From Chalciporus piperatus (Eukaryota > Basidiomycota > Agaricomycetes > Boletales > Boletaceae): 64,000 bases of DNA. A model generated the notes under the pieces. That model was not told the DNA's origin and searched no databases. It worked only from the letters and a program-made list of their open reading frames with translations. The stretch lies in assembly GCA_038093975.1 (NCBI GenBank), contig JBBPTG010000010.1, forward strand, positions 186,001 to 250,000, read 5' to 3'. The position numbers and the translations under genes were made by a program. Below, one piece after another: positions 24,293-37,103 of the stretch; the stretch's first letter is position 1, and every line of letters starts with the position of its first letter.

Positions 24293-26867
24293 CTATTCTA
24301 CAACGGCCATCGAGTCCTGACCCTGTTTCGTGTCCTCTGCTTCCTCCTTCAAGTCGTCGATATGGGACTCCAGTTCCGGTTTACGCGAAGGGTCATCGTC
24401 TTCGAGCTTCATTTCAACATCTTCCGCCGCCGCCGCCTCTTTGGTAGCTGTGTCAGGCCATTCCCACTCTTCGTATACCCGCTCGATCCGCTGTCGTTCC
24501 AACCTACCCTCTATCTTCCGAACCTTGACAATGGTCTCCCGCTTTCGCTCGACCGATGCCTCCTGCATCGAATCCCCTCGCAGAGCATCATCGTCCCATC
24601 TTGACCATCGCTGCTGCCATCCTTCCTCTCCTGGGTAGGAAGCTTGCACAGTCTGTCTTTCTTCCTCTTTCGGTAGATCCTCCACCAGATCCCATCCCTT
24701 GGGCTGGAAATTCCGAAATTGCACCCGTCCCGCACCCGTCTCCCTTTCCGCACCGTGCTGAGGCTCGACAGGTGACCGCTTCCTCTTGATTCCATTCACC
24801 TGTGCGTCCCCATTAACGACCGTTTTCTTGACCGGCCGACTGTGTTCCTCGTCGTCGCTCGTTGTCCCAGCTGCGAGCCTGACTCGCCACCTGAGCTCCC
24901 TCGCGAGTGCTGGTGCATCTTTGACTCTGTCTGAGGGAACCTGTTCTTTTGCATCTCGTCGGGCTGCTTCACTACCGCGCTCCATCGTTCGCACTTCGGA
25001 GATAATGTAAGAGCATAGGGCCTCCAGCGATTCGAGGACTCGAGGTGGTAACTCTTCTTTTCCCTTGAGGTCGCGGAGATATTTGTCGGCTACATACCAG
25101 CACAGTCTGAAACGAGAAGCATTAGTCGTGGCAACAAATGAGCAGGAGAGGATTGAATACTTGGTGAAGTGGGGAAAACGGAATTTTTTAGGAACGCGTG
25201 TGGTTTTTTCAATCTCGATCACTTTCAGTTCTGTCGACGAGTTGATGGATAGTGAGCATCAATGCCAGTCAAGGGAATGGCTTGAAGACTTACGCGTGCC
25301 AACGTTGTATGAATGCAGGAAGTTGCCCCCAAATACCAGTGAATCCATGGGGGTGTGCTAGAAAAACCATGAAACCAGAGTGTGAATACGAGGTAAAGCA
25401 CGCTCACGACAGCGTGGATCCATCCAGTGGGAATAATCATCGTGTTGCCTGCATGGAGGGTAACTTGGACGACTTCATCAACCATATCACCTAGCCATAC
25501 GCTTGATTGTAGTTCTGTCCCGGACCAGCGCTCATACGCAGCCAAGTTTGCAAGCGTGGGACGAATGAAATAAAAAACCTATCAACGGGAAATCAGGGAA
25601 GTGGCACACAGGCAAAAGAGTTTCATACTTTACATCCCTTGAGGATGTGGTAATACACTGATGACCCGGCAAAGTCTACGTGCCAATCCTGCAAGGAATT
25701 TAAAAAAAGTGCCTGCGAGGAAAGAAAACCAAAAACTTGCCGTCCAAGCAGACGCAACACCCATCAAGCAGTACAGTTGAACCTTGGGATAAGCATGTCC
25801 CTTCCCCCTTCGGGTACTTGGCCAGAATTTATCCACCCAGTCCAGTTCTCTAACAAGCCGTGGAGGCAATACTCGATCCGCGAGCAATGTTCCTGATATT
25901 TCGAGTGAAATCACATTGCGAATTTTATCTCTTGCTGAGGGTTCCTTGTTGTAATACTCCGCCCATCTTCCAAGTGTCCACCCCGGACAGTTCGACTGAG
26001 TTGCAACATCTATAGCGAGGGTAACGGAATTCGAGGCGAAACGCGACCAATGTTCGTACCTATGACTTCTACAGGGGTCTGGTGCCCCACAATATCTGCC
26101 ACGTCCAATACTGTGAAGTTTGGATCCGGCATCTTCATCCCGAGCCCCTCAGGGTTCTCGATGACGATGGGCTCTTTCATCGCGCCCTCGTCGTTCTCCA
26201 GCCATTCAAGACCGACTTCTTCCCCCTTCATCCGCTTGAATTCATCATCCTTGATTGGCTTGGACTGGATGACGCGTAACCATCGACTGGGGTCGGATTC
26301 CACGCCCGAGTTTAGGTTAGCGTAGTCTGGCTGGGCCCGTTTGCGTGCTGATTTACGGGTCGGTGGCTTGAGCGTAGTCGTTCGAGAAGGTTTCTCGAGC
26401 ACGCATGCCTTGCAGTACCTATTGCGTGCAACACACAATGCGCATTATAACATGTACTCAGAAACAGGAACTTCAGCGTAGACTTGCCATTTGTCAATTG
26501 CCTCGACATCTCCATCATTTCCCACACATACCCAGTGATACCATGTCTTACAAGCATCACATCTGATCCAGCTCTCTTTCGATATTGCGTTAGGTTGAGT
26601 GTCCGTGGGTAGGTCTTTACATGCTGGACAGCTGTCCTCTGATGTCGCTGGCACAGGTTCGACAGAAATTTCCGGCGCTACTTCGGGTGCTTCTTCCGTG
26701 ACTTGCTCTGGAGCAGTTGGAGGTACTGGTGCCTCGTCGTGTGCAGATACTGGCGTGAGTGATGACCGCGTTGACAACGGGGAGAGAGGCTCCAACGGCG
26801 GGTTAACTTGGATTTCCTGGGATTTTTGAGCGTTTAAGCGCGTTGTCCTGCGTGTACTTCGAGCCAT
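24293..26867 (-). CDS. PHD-JmjC histone demethylase (JHD1/KDM2-like)
   Basis: Fe(II)/2-oxoglutarate histone lysine demethylase. From ATG 26867 ([14 protein letters not shown]), a PHD finger follows ([30 protein letters not shown]), then a basic linker, a JHD1-type N-terminal region ([23 protein letters not shown]) and the JmjC domain. The iron ligands are in [18 protein letters not shown] (HxD) and [10 protein letters not shown] (distal His). The rest, from about 25100 to 24293, is charged and probably disordered (KRKRSPVEP, Glu-rich tail). Introns are short and numerous between 25100 and 26100. No CXXC finger or F-box is visible. Substrate (H3K36 in relatives) is inferred from the family only. 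Confidence 0.9.
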
Positions 26868-27949
26868 GTCCAGGTGACTGAGGAGACACTGCGAAAGGGC
26901 TCCCACAAAAACAAACTGAATCACCCAACTCGACTTCAGGAGTGGGCACAGGCTTATGTAACACTCCCTCAATACTCAGAATTGTACCATTGATGACAAC
27001 CAAATCTCGCAGCCCAACGTATGTATACGAAACTTCGTGCGCGCTCATGATGTGAATCTTGGTTCTCAGGTTTGTCCAAGGTTCGTCGCTGACTTTCAGG
27101 AAAACAACGCCGATCGTATCAATCTAGTCTCCCAAACCCAGACTCTCGATGAGCAGAAGACAGTCGTTCTTGCTCTATCGAGAGTATCAATCACGCTTGT
27201 TGCGTACTTGTCAATCAATGAACAAGGCGTGACTCCACAAGCTCAAGGCCTCATGGACAACCCTATGCGCGCCAAGTTCCCCACCCCTTTGCATGGGTTA
27301 TGCGCTCCTGGCATTTCCCGGACAGTTTACGAGAAATCCTCCTAGCAAGGTTAGCATGCACGCGTCCATCTCATCGCATGCGTGGTACGCATGTCCTAAA
27401 CATTCCTTCGCAGAGGCTGTTAGGCACCACAAGGATGTCCATTTTCATGTCACCTTTCCCAACGATCGCAGCCACCCGACGCCTCTCATAGTCAGAGCCG
27501 CGACATATTGACAATAGACAAAAATATCGGTGAGTAAACGGTAGGGCCATGTCTCCCCCCGTCCTTGGCCACGCAACCCCACTCCTGATCCACTCAACGA
27601 ACGAAAATTACGCTCACCTTGACCCCTTCCCTGATCTGGGCCATCCAGCTGCACGAGATTGCCGGTTGGAATCTCATGGGAGAGTATATTTGAACCAGGG
27701 CAACGCTGGGCAACGTTGTAGATGTTATTCCACTCTTTCTTCCCGGCCGGACGAACAGCACCCGTCAACGGGGTATGATGGGAAAATTTCCGACAACTCG
27801 TGGGGAGTGCCCGACGGCGTGTACTTATTTTCCACCTGGTTCCCTCGGATCAACCGCATACGTAGACGCTGGTGGAATTATACTATTGTTTTATTAGGTC
27901 GGCTACTGGAGACTAGAATTCAATCATGCTTTACAAACGTGGTCCCCTA
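26868..27949. other. Unassigned region upstream of the demethylase
   Basis: About 1.1 kb with no confident gene. On the minus strand a reading of about 27180-26803 is coding-like (IDTIGVVFLKVSDEPW, YTYVGLRDLVVINGTILSIE), but it is broken by an in-frame TAG near 27123 and runs through the demethylase start in another frame. It could be a decayed gene fragment or the demethylase 5' leader. Plus-strand frames here show no domain. Confidence 0.3.
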
Positions 27950-28667
27950 CAGTCGACTCCCTCATAACCCATACCTGTCGGGATAGCCTCAAAGGTATGG
28001 GTTACTAGGGAGTATGGGTTGTGCAAACGACCCCTATCCACCGCTTCGAACTCGTAAATTTTTCTCCCTTTCATATTAAGCTTCATAGTATTGATATAGT
28101 AGGTTTATGAAGCTAAGTAAAATAATCAGTAAATTTGGTATCCTGCATCTCGACCGCCCAAGTCTGCTATCCAAATGACCCCAACACAAGGTAATAACCT
28201 CTAGTTTGTGGGCGAACAAGTCGTCAAATGCCCCGACATATTTCCACAAAATTATTGCTGCCCACTTCGCGACGTGTGGGATCCGGTGTGGACACATCAA
28301 TATCATCATCATCACCTCTATTCATCTCCCTCAACTTCTTTGCATCCATCACGGACTCGAAAATATCCTCGTCCGTCGCCCCAACCATGTTGTGTGTCTC
28401 GTCCGCTGGGTTCAGAAGTTCCGTGATGTTCATCGAAGCCAACGGGAAGAAAACATTTTCGTACAAAATAACAATAATTTCCTATTTTGGACAGCCTCGG
28501 CATTATCCACCCCTTACCATAACCCATACCTGCCCACAAAACCTATGGGGTATGGGGTATTGGATATGATCCCAAAATCCCTGCAAACCAACTCGGGAAA
28601 TCCAAAAATGTATGGGTTACAAGGGAGTATGGGTTATACCTGGCATGGGTTATGAGGGAGTCGACTG
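27950..28667. mobile_element. Nonautonomous mariner/pogo-like element, 718 bp
   Basis: Bounded by 26 bp terminal inverted repeats that begin CAGTCGACTCCCTCATAACC and differ at one position (A/G at base 24), and flanked by TA on both sides (27948-27949 and 28668-28669), the target duplication of Tc1/mariner/pogo elements. Copies of the motif TAACCCATACC recur just inside both ends in both orientations. No complete transposase is present. A minus-strand open stretch at 28224-28466 (TDEDIFESVMDA, then acidic DDDDID and PTRRE) resembles the C-terminal tail of pogo/Tigger transposases from basidiomycetes, which is an inference from memory. Best explained as an internal-deletion derivative. Confidence 0.8.
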
Positions 28668-28669
28668 TA

Positions 28670-29586
28670 CATGCAAACATCACACGAAAATTTAATTGAT
28701 CCCCCCTGAGGAGCTTTGGAAGTCTCTTGAAAGCTAAGCTAAGGGTGTAGCGTGGTGGTCTCAAAGTCATACCTTTCCCCGGATACAACGATCAGCGGTG
28801 AGCTTGAAAATGGAAGGCCTTGGATTTCATACGTCCTTTTTAGGCGACAAAGGCCCCGATCGACTGCGTAATTCTTAAATTACTTGTGGCGATCAACGTT
28901 CGACGCTTGAAAAACCCGACAAGTCGCGCAGTTAACGTCCAGTGGCGCAGGATGAAGACAGAACATGTCATTTCAAGTCGACTCCTTATCGATCATGCGG
29001 TAAATACGTGTTCGCTAATATTTGTCTTCATGACCAATGGACTCCGATGGAACCTGCCAGTGGAGGATTGTCATGGCGTTTCCTACCATATCTTACTGGT
29101 TTCGCATGCCTTAAGAGATGCTGTCACCCGCCTGACCGACATTTCCTAATCGTGACGAGTCTTCTCTTGCTGCGCGTGCACCCTGCCGTCATATGCATGA
29201 TGAGTCTCACAGTACTAGTAGTGTCTCACTCGCACAACTCAATTGCTCCGCAGACTCCTGATCAAGCAGAGCACCAATTGCTATCAGATTCTCGCAAATG
29301 GGGGAAACATCGGTTGTTCTAGAACCATGAAATTGACAGGCTATTCCATCACGTACATGTGTTTCAATGATTGATACCATGGGAGAACGTTGCAAAAGAA
29401 CAATAATATTAGTGCCATAGATTAAACAAACAAACACGAGGGGTATCATCGGATCTATGGGAATGCGGGGTACATCTAGTTCCACAATACATGAGGTTCC
29501 ATATCGTAGGGGTACATAAAAGAAATTTTTTAAAACGCAATATGTACATCGGGCATGGGGTTCGAGTGGGGTATGCATGAGATTAA
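28670..29586. other. Gene-poor region after the transposon
   Basis: AT-rich sequence with only short frames on either strand. No splice-supported exon, RNA gene or repeat was recognised. Confidence 0.5.
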
Positions 29587-32450
29587 TTAGCGGTAGTAAC
29601 AATCAGAGCCAAAGTGAGCGTCGCTGGCGCGTCCCAAGATAACGTCCGATGTTGCCAACATAATGTTTGTGTGGATGAAGTGGTTGGATTGTTGGTTATA
29701 CGACGACCAGTGAGGGCGGATCCCAGGATCGACCGCATTCCGAGTGTTGGGTGCATCCTCCACGCTAAACGAGAAGGGGTCTAACTCGTGCACACCACCA
29801 AATACTGGATCTTCGCTTTTGACGGGGATTTGTGTTGGCTTCAGGGTGAGCTGAGGTGGAGAGAGTGGGGAGAGACTACGCTGGGTTGGGGCTGTACCGG
29901 TCATGGAGCCTGCAGTGGTCGGTGGAGTATATGTCTGCCAACTGCCGCTGCCGTCAGTCAACCCAGTGTCTGGCCCTTTGTCATTGTGCGAGAACGAGAC
30001 CGATAGAGGTGGAAGAAGGGGCCGAGCTTGACCACCTGCGGAAACGAGAGAGAGGGAGCGCGAGGTGGAGATGGATGGTAAAGGAGTGATGTCCGTCAGG
30101 TTTGGGGAATGACCAGGGCTTTGTTTGATAGGAAACGGCCGATGGGTAAATTGACGGGAGGCGTCGCGTTTGATACGAGCGTCCCACTCAGATCTCAACT
30201 TTTTCTCTCGCTCGCGGCTGCGGGAATACACCCAGAGGATCTCCCCCAGTGCTTGAAGGCAGGCCTCAACACCATCTTCCCAATCGATGTCCCATCCCAA
30301 CATGTCGCCTGCGCTGAGCTCATCGCATCGCGCGAGGAGAACGCCAGCGAAGAAACAACCGTCGCCAATCAAACCAGCATCGTGAGCGAAGAAATTAGAG
30401 GGGACGGCCAGGTGACGTTTGAGAATATCCATGACACCAGGAAGGAGTTTTCGACATCGGCGTAAGGCGGAGACGTGGAGTTTGGCGGGGATGGTATGAT
30501 CAGAAGGGGATGTGCGGCCATCCGTCCCGTAGCGCTGGAGCGCCTCGCGGATCACATTGAAGCATTCGAAGATGAAAATTTGCCAGCCACTAACGAAGCG
30601 CTCAACGTCCTCGCCGCGGATGAGGCTACCCCCGACAGTACGGAAGCCACTTGCGTTGCGGCGCAGGCCCTCGAAGTCATCCCAGCATCGTTCAAGCTCG
30701 TCCCAGATCTCCACGAGCGATTCTTCACGAATGGCAGCGCCGGACTCGAAACGACGAGAAGCGCGGGGACCCGTCAGCGTAGAGTGTACAGCACGGCTCG
30801 CCCTGGACACTCGCAAAGCGAGGGAGAAGAACTGACAAGTGACCATATAAGTCATACTGGCCCGTTGTTGACCAATGGAATCCTGGAGGGAAGAGAAGGG
30901 AAAGGTGGGAGTAACTGGGGAGCTCGCAGTGGAAGAGTGAGGTGAGTCCGCCGGAGGAGTCGTGCTGTTGATTGCCGATGCGCAATACTGAGGGGGAAGG
31001 GTGCTCTGGAAAGCCAGGAGATCGTCGTCATCCCTAGAACGAGATCAGTTAGAGTTACAAGGAACGATCCTTGCAGCCTTACGATAGAAGCCGTCCCCCA
31101 CGCAACCCCGTAGTTATGCCTTCATGGATATGGGCATACCAGAATATCCGAGCGCGTACGAGCGCGTCGCAGAAGGGTCCCAGGCCACTATCAATGGAAG
31201 TGGGATTCCTGACACTGCACAACGAGTGGACTTGAGCCAACGTTGCCTCATAAGTAGTCTGAGCGCAAAAAGATCAATGCACGTTGGGTGAGACCATTAT
31301 GCTGACACTAACCTGGCGTTCCAGGGAGCTTTGGATGCCTGCAGCGTACGATGAACATCCAATCCATCAAGTCAAGAAAAAGACAAAAACTGACCATGAG
31401 TTAATGGGAGCAAAAGCAAGAGGACTCTGACACCATCCCAAGATGGACGACGTAGGATACCGTGGATGTCCACTAGTGTGAGAATTTCTCTGGCCATGGA
31501 CTCTGTGCGGACCATCCTGGCACGTAGTTGGGGATCGGAAAAATCGTCATCACCACCCAGAGAAAGTTCAGGACTGTTGGGACCGCTGGATGAACATGCG
31601 TCAGGGTCCTCCTCAGCACCGAACTCATCGACGCCAAGCGAGGCGGCCCAGGTGACAAGCAGCATCGCGATCATTTTCCCCTCCACGTTGAGGGGTGCAG
31701 TCCCTTGAACGTGAGCGGTATACCTAGTGCCGAATTCGGACGGTTCGATGATTGGGCCTGCGATTCGTCAATGAAATGAACCATCGTGCGATGATAGTTA
31801 AGCACTCACGTTGGACACAAAACCTCCGGAAGAAGGGGGAATTGAGGAATTCGAGTTGCATTTGTGGAATACGACTATGCAGTGTGCCTGCAGAGTTCGC
31901 CGCGGAAAACGTGGTTGATGTCGTAGGGTCAAGCGGGACAGAAGTAGACACGACTGAGATGTCATCTGTCACTTTACCGTAGACAGCTCTGTAAATTTAG
32001 AAGTCATATTCAGAGCCTTCAATTACCATGATAAGAACTCACTCGACTTGTTGAAGGCGTCTGCCCCTTCGTAGTAACTTTACAGCTTTCACTTGTGCAA
32101 ATTCATCCCTGTGAAGCTTTCAGCAAGGATCAGCGCGCAAACCGTCGGAAGAACGTACACGCATTTGATATTTCGTTCTCTGCAGTTCGAGCATGATGAT
32201 GGCTGAACTCCATTGGGAGTTGCGAGGACTTGGGCAAGGTCCTTCAGATCGCAGCGTACTCTGCAAGGTTCTCGTTAGGTTTCCCCGAGAGGTATTATGC
32301 CCCATATGATCCCGACCTTCTCATACGACATGCGCCGCATGCTGAGAACTGTTGTCTTGATGACTTGGGCTGCCCTGCTGTTCGTCGCTGGTACGGGGCA
32401 CTGGTGGAATTCGCGCTTCGAGGCGCGGAGGAGGATGCTCTGCGAGACAT
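29587..32450 (-). CDS. Zn(II)2Cys6 fungal transcription factor
   Basis: From ATG 32450 (MSRRASSSAPRSAN), a zinc binuclear cluster follows: CGACRMRRVRC (CX2CX6C) and, after an unusually long linker, CSNCRERNIKC. A basic stretch (VKLLRRGRRLQQVE) comes next. Middle exons carry the fungal-specific TF domain (LEFLNSPFFRRFCVQR, GKMIAMLLVTWAASLGVDEFG, LTLVDIHGILRRPSWDGVRV). The last exon (30855-29587) is Pro/Ser-rich toward the C-terminus. The domain order is standard for DNA-binding regulators of metabolism, for example the XlnR group. No adjacent pathway gene indicates its target. Confidence 0.87.
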
Positions 32451-33899
32451 GTAGGGGGATACAGCAAGATGAGTATGAGGCGGGGAGGAGTGTTGAAGGG
32501 TTATATCAGGAAGCGCGTTGGATGACCTGACTTGGGAAATGGGATCTTGAACGGGCTGTTTTTAAGAGGTGCGGAGTTGGGGATGACAACATGGATCGTT
32601 GATGTCCGGCAGTTCGATGTGTTAACCATACACACAGCCCAAAAGCGAACGGACTAAACCCAATAGAGAACGGCTAAAAGACACGGGAAAGGCGGATGTC
32701 GTAAGTCGAAGTCGAGCAGCGACTCGGATGAAATTAGGGTCAGCCTTTTTGATCCCGCCTGCGACTTAGATCTTGGACAAATCCGGCATATTATTATCAC
32801 ACCTCTACCTTGGCCAACGCTCGACTGAGTCGACTCATCTCCATCCAAGACATGGTCCACCGCGATGCCACTTCAAAGCGATGCGATGAAAGGGCACGTT
32901 GAATCACTGTCACGTCGATGAAATAGTTTATCGGCTGCAACATGTGGTACCAGGCACTGCTCCAAGCCTAAGCCCGAGCGAACCAGCCTTGTCCACCAAT
33001 GGGAAAAATGGTCGCCGTTATCCGGTGAGGCGCAATTTTCCAAGTCTGGCATGCCCCGCCGCGCATCCAGGTAGCAATTGAACCCACGAAGGTATGAACT
33101 TCTTATCATCATATGACAGTGCATTATGCAGAAGTGCAAATTCATTCGGCGTCCGGGAATGTCATTATCCTACCTCATTGCACTGCCGTCACTTGATATG
33201 TATTTCGAACTACATAGTTTAGTACATTTGGCGGGATTAAGAGTCACCCAATCGCGTAGATTGCAGATCCGTCGATTAGACGGCCCGGTGAGCGCTAGAA
33301 AAATCGTTGACAAGTACGAGAAACAACTCGCCACACCTTCTTGTTCCCCTAAAGGCAGACAATCAATCCATATACCCATTCCCGTAAGCCCGTTGGAGAT
33401 CCTTGTGCGGACACTGTTTGACGTCGAAGGATATATGTCACGTCTTGAGCTAATCCTGCGTATTTTTGGACGTGTTCTTCGCTGTCTTTCCCTGTCGGAA
33501 GCTTCCGAGCCAGGCATTCGGTACATGGCAAGTATACGGTGTTATGGGAAAAAAAGGACAAGCAACCATAGGAAATCACTCGTGCAGACTCTCTGGGCGC
33601 GGTTCAGATCTTTCTGGAGCAAGCGCTCGTTGATTTTCTGAAACGGAGAAACATACGTGATTGGAAGAGAAATTCAACATGGAGGTAAAAGGCTGTAATA
33701 TCGCTCCAAAGATCCAGATCTACCCACATCCGCAAATGCGTCCGAAAATGCGTCATTTCCGAACACTGGTTTGCGCGAAATGAAGTCCCGGTGTGACGCG
33801 AGATCTAGCGGTCACGCGGTCACGCAATTTTCCCCAATGTGTAGAGAACACCGTATTGCAGCGTATTGCATTTCACTATCCGGTGACCTCTGGGGCTGC
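32451..33899. other. Long unassigned region
   Basis: About 1.45 kb between the Zn2Cys6 gene (upstream, divergent side) and the NOP16 stop. A plus-strand frame at 33126-33641 (171 codons) is open but has no recognisable domain, compositional bias or splice context; I treat it as chance. No RNA gene seen. Confidence 0.4.
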
Positions 33900-34958
33900 C
33901 TACCGTGTCTCGCACAATCCTCCCAATCCTCCGGCCTTTGCAATAGCCCTCTTCAGCTCTCCTGCGGTTTTTTGTTCAGGATTGAGTCGACGATCACGGG
34001 CCATCTTCTCGAGATCATCGCCATATTTCTTGGCGAGTCGCTCCAGGTATAATCTCTCTGCAAAAGAAGTATGCCGCACGGACGTACTCGCGGACACCGC
34101 AATGTTCTCCAGATCTACGGAAGGCATCGGTGAGCGATCAGAGCATTTCCCAAGTATAAGCAAGCAAGAAGTCGAACGTAACCTTATAAGAGCGCGATGC
34201 CGACCTCCCCGCAAGCATGTCGCACATAACAATGGCGAACTAAGCGAGCTCAATCCAGATCAAAAACTGACCTTTCACAACGGTATTGTCCATACTCCCC
34301 GATGAAGAGCTAGAGCGACTTTGAACCCATATCCGTAGTTCCGACTCCGTCGCCACTGGATCATCGATTAGAGCATCTTGTTTTGAAACGTCCTCCTCCT
34401 CATCACTCGGGAGCTCCACACGGACGACATTGCCTGATGAGTCACGGATTATTCTTCCGAGTCCCTTTCGGAGGCCAGAAGGGGCTGCAGGGGCCCCAGA
34501 ACCAGCTAGTCCGTCATCAATGGGAGAGGACTGAGCGATCGGTCGCGGGTTAATCTGATCCATCGTGCTTCTAACGCTGACTTCGGAGCCGCCAGATGCG
34601 ATGGGGTTAAGGGTGTGTTGCAAGCCAAGGGCTTGGTAACTGGAAACAGAACGTCAGCTGGCATGTCTGGCATGTACTTACAAACAGTCAGGATGTGAAA
34701 ACATCCCCGGTGGTTCCGTGAGACGATCTAGTGCGGCAAACTTACTTTTGGCGAACGGTCTTGGTTGGATCCCATGCATCCTGCAAAGCTTTCGGCCCGC
34801 GAATGACTACAACAGCTCAACTGTCAGCTCTCAAACGAGAATGACTTGATGAGTCGCTAACCTGGCATTTTTTTCAGGAGCCTCTTGGCTCTCTTGGAGT
34901 GTGAGACGGGCTTATGGGTGGAAGACTTGACCTTGCGACGTTGACGTGGATTAGCCAT
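33900..34958 (-). CDS. NOP16: Ribosome biogenesis protein Nop16
   Basis: Nucleolar 60S assembly factor. ATG 34958 gives MANPRQRRKVKSSTHKPVSH, then KRAKRLLKKMP; after an intron, IRGPKALQDAWDPTKTVRQK and the family motif YQALGLQHTLNPIASGG. The centre is acidic (ELPSDEEEDVSK). The C-terminus (SFAERLYLERLAKKYGDDLE, KMARDRRLNPEQKTAGELKR) is the conserved Nop16 end; the stop is the TAG at 33900. Four short introns are supported by frame. The length of about 250 residues is usual. Confidence 0.92.
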
Positions 34959-35306
34959 TCTCAAACTTTCAAGTTACGTTGCTGAGTAGTGTTGCGCGCG
35001 TAGAGGACTCTCCAGGTTGCTGGACTAATTGCAGCTTTTCGGAAGACTTTGTCCAAGGACAAGCTTGGTCCAAAAGTTGACCGATGTTTTCAAGCCCCGC
35101 GGCACTTCCATATGCGTGCCACCTGATCGAATTCGACAACATACACTGACAGTACGTACGACAACTTGAAGCAGTTGGGCGACATATACCAACTGCGCAC
35201 TGGTAGGCCTGAACACCGAACTTCCAATCAACCGAGTGCACATTGTACTCACTCCCCTAAATACAGCCTGTCCGGAGCTTTGCAGACTCCCAGTGATCAC
35301 GTAGCA
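34959..35306. other. Divergent promoter region, NOP16 / HAD hydrolase
   Basis: 348 bp between two start codons on opposite strands. No coding signal. Confidence 0.55.
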
Positions 35307-36609
35307 ATGGACCCCACTCACATAAAGGCTGTCATCTTTGATGTGAGCGCTGCAATCCTCTCCAGTTCAATCCTCACACATGCGGGTTCTTGTCGGTGTA
35401 ACGCATGTGGTCGTGCAGATTGGCGGTGTCGTCCTTCGAAGCCCGTTCATTGCAATCTCAGCCTACGAGACAGAAAAAGGCTTGCCGCCTAACTACCTGA
35501 ATGTATCCATGTGAGTTTGCACCCCCCCTCCCACGCTGCGCCTACCCTCACGGGTTACTCAGAACGTCCCGCGGATCCTCTGGTGCCTGGCAAAAGTTTG
35601 AACGTGGCGAGATACCCTTGCTGGATTTCTACACAGCTTTCGGACGCGATCTGTCGGACACCGTGAACGGAAATATTTGGTATCGCGAGTACTGCGCGCG
35701 GAAACGAATAGGCAAGCGCAATGTAGTGGAGTGGAATGTGTATCCTCAAATCATTTCCAGCATGCCCTCAGCTTCCCGACCAACTCGAAGTAAATGGCCG
35801 TGATGTAAGTTTTCGTGCCATCAGAAGGGTAAATTACCAAACCATCATATGGTAGCTGTTCGGACGAATGATGCAATCAGCGAGCACGTATGATGTCCAC
35901 ATGCTCCCTGCCATCAGAAAGCTTCGAGGTAACTTTACGTGGCAATCCTTTCATCGGCAATAGTAAAGGAGTTTCTAGCTGCGGGCAGATGGCTCATCAT
36001 AGCGCTGACGAACAATTTCGGAGCATATCGCGGGACAAGTTCGCAGGAAATCCCTGACGGTGAACTGCAGTTCCTGGGATGGCAGGACGGACCCATACCC
36101 AATCATCTTCGTGAATTATTTGACCACTTTTACGATTCTAGTGAAGTCGGATTACGGTGTGTTCCATGTTTGTTACCGCCATCCAGCAAATAATCTTATC
36201 TACTGTAACACCACCTATAGGAAACCAGATCCTGAAATTTTCCTGCATGCCTGCAGAGAAAGCGGCGTTAGTCCAACAGAAGCCATTTTTCTAGATGACA
36301 TTGGCTTGTGAGCTCTCATCGATCTCCCTTGACATTTAATGTCCCCAACACTTTACGCCTAGAAATCTCAAGACAGCTAAGCAACTTGGAATGAGGACAA
36401 TACGTGAGCACCAAACCGCCCGGACCGTCACGTTGGCCGACGCGATTGGCGCTTCATTTTGTTCGAACTCCATTTTGTACTGACGTGAATCATCGTCAGA
36501 CGTTCCAATCGGTGGCACGCTCGAAGCTGTCAAACAACTAGAAGGGTTCCTTAAGATTGATCTACGTGCCGACATCACGGAAGGGTGCTTAGATAGAGCG
36601 AAGATGTAA
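35307..36609 (+). CDS. HAD-superfamily hydrolase (ACAD10/epoxide-hydrolase N-domain type)
   Basis: Haloacid dehalogenase-like protein. Exon 1 (ATG 35307, MDPTHIKAVIFD) joins across an ~89 nt intron to IGGVVLRSPFIAIS, giving the nucleophile motif FDIGG (second acid replaced by Gly, common in this subgroup). Later exons carry WQKFERGEIPLLDFYTAFG, the motif II region (LIIALTNNFG), motif III with KPDPEIFLHACRESGVSP, and motif IV FLDDIGLNLKTAKQLGM. It ends DITEGCLDRAKM. At least six introns. It resembles the phosphatase-like domain of ACAD10 and soluble epoxide hydrolase; substrate unknown. No fused acyl-CoA dehydrogenase or hydrolase domain follows. Confidence 0.83.
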
Positions 36610-36714
36610 TAACAGGCGTTCTATCAGTTCCCTCTTTCTAGATAGTTGAGTTTAGGTCGGCAAGGTGATAACAGTGGTATTGTGCAGCGTGGGTACAGAA
36701 ATCTAGGTGGAAAA

Positions 36715-37103
36715 TCAGAAGGGTTTGTCTGATGCGGGCGTCTTGTCCTCGTAATAACTCCCAAGCTGGAACATGAGTCAACATTAAGCTAGCTCGGGAG
36801 CAGAGAAATCGAGCAAAGCTCACCATCGGCACCTTAACGAGGACGCCATTTCGGACTACTGGGGTAACGGACAAAAGCTGCGAAACAATGACCTGAGGAC
36901 CCTGACTTGACAGCCAGTCGAAATTTGACACGTACAAACAGTGCTGCAGCTCCTGCACCAACACCCCAAATGCCGAGGCTAGGTACCCAACGTTTTGCCC
37001 ACTGTAAAGACAATTTAGAACTAGCAAAACTCGACAGACGCGACAGACTGACAGTAGTGGCCATGTTGTAGGGCGAGCTGGGATGGTATGCAGTGTGTGC
37101 CAT
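36715..37103 (-). CDS. QCR10: Cytochrome bc1 complex subunit Qcr10
   Basis: Small inner-membrane subunit of respiratory complex III. ATG 37103 gives MAHTAYHPSSPYNMATT; after a short intron, QWAKRWVPSLGIWGVGAGAA forms the single transmembrane helix; the next exon gives VTPVVRNGVLVKVPM; and the last exon LGSYYEDKTPASDKPF matches the conserved end of the family. Total length about 90 residues. The stop codon is about 105 bp from that of the convergent HAD gene. Confidence 0.9.

Noticed and set aside
33126..33641. 171-codon plus-strand frame
   Set aside because: No domain, no splice support and no supporting context; kept as unassigned.
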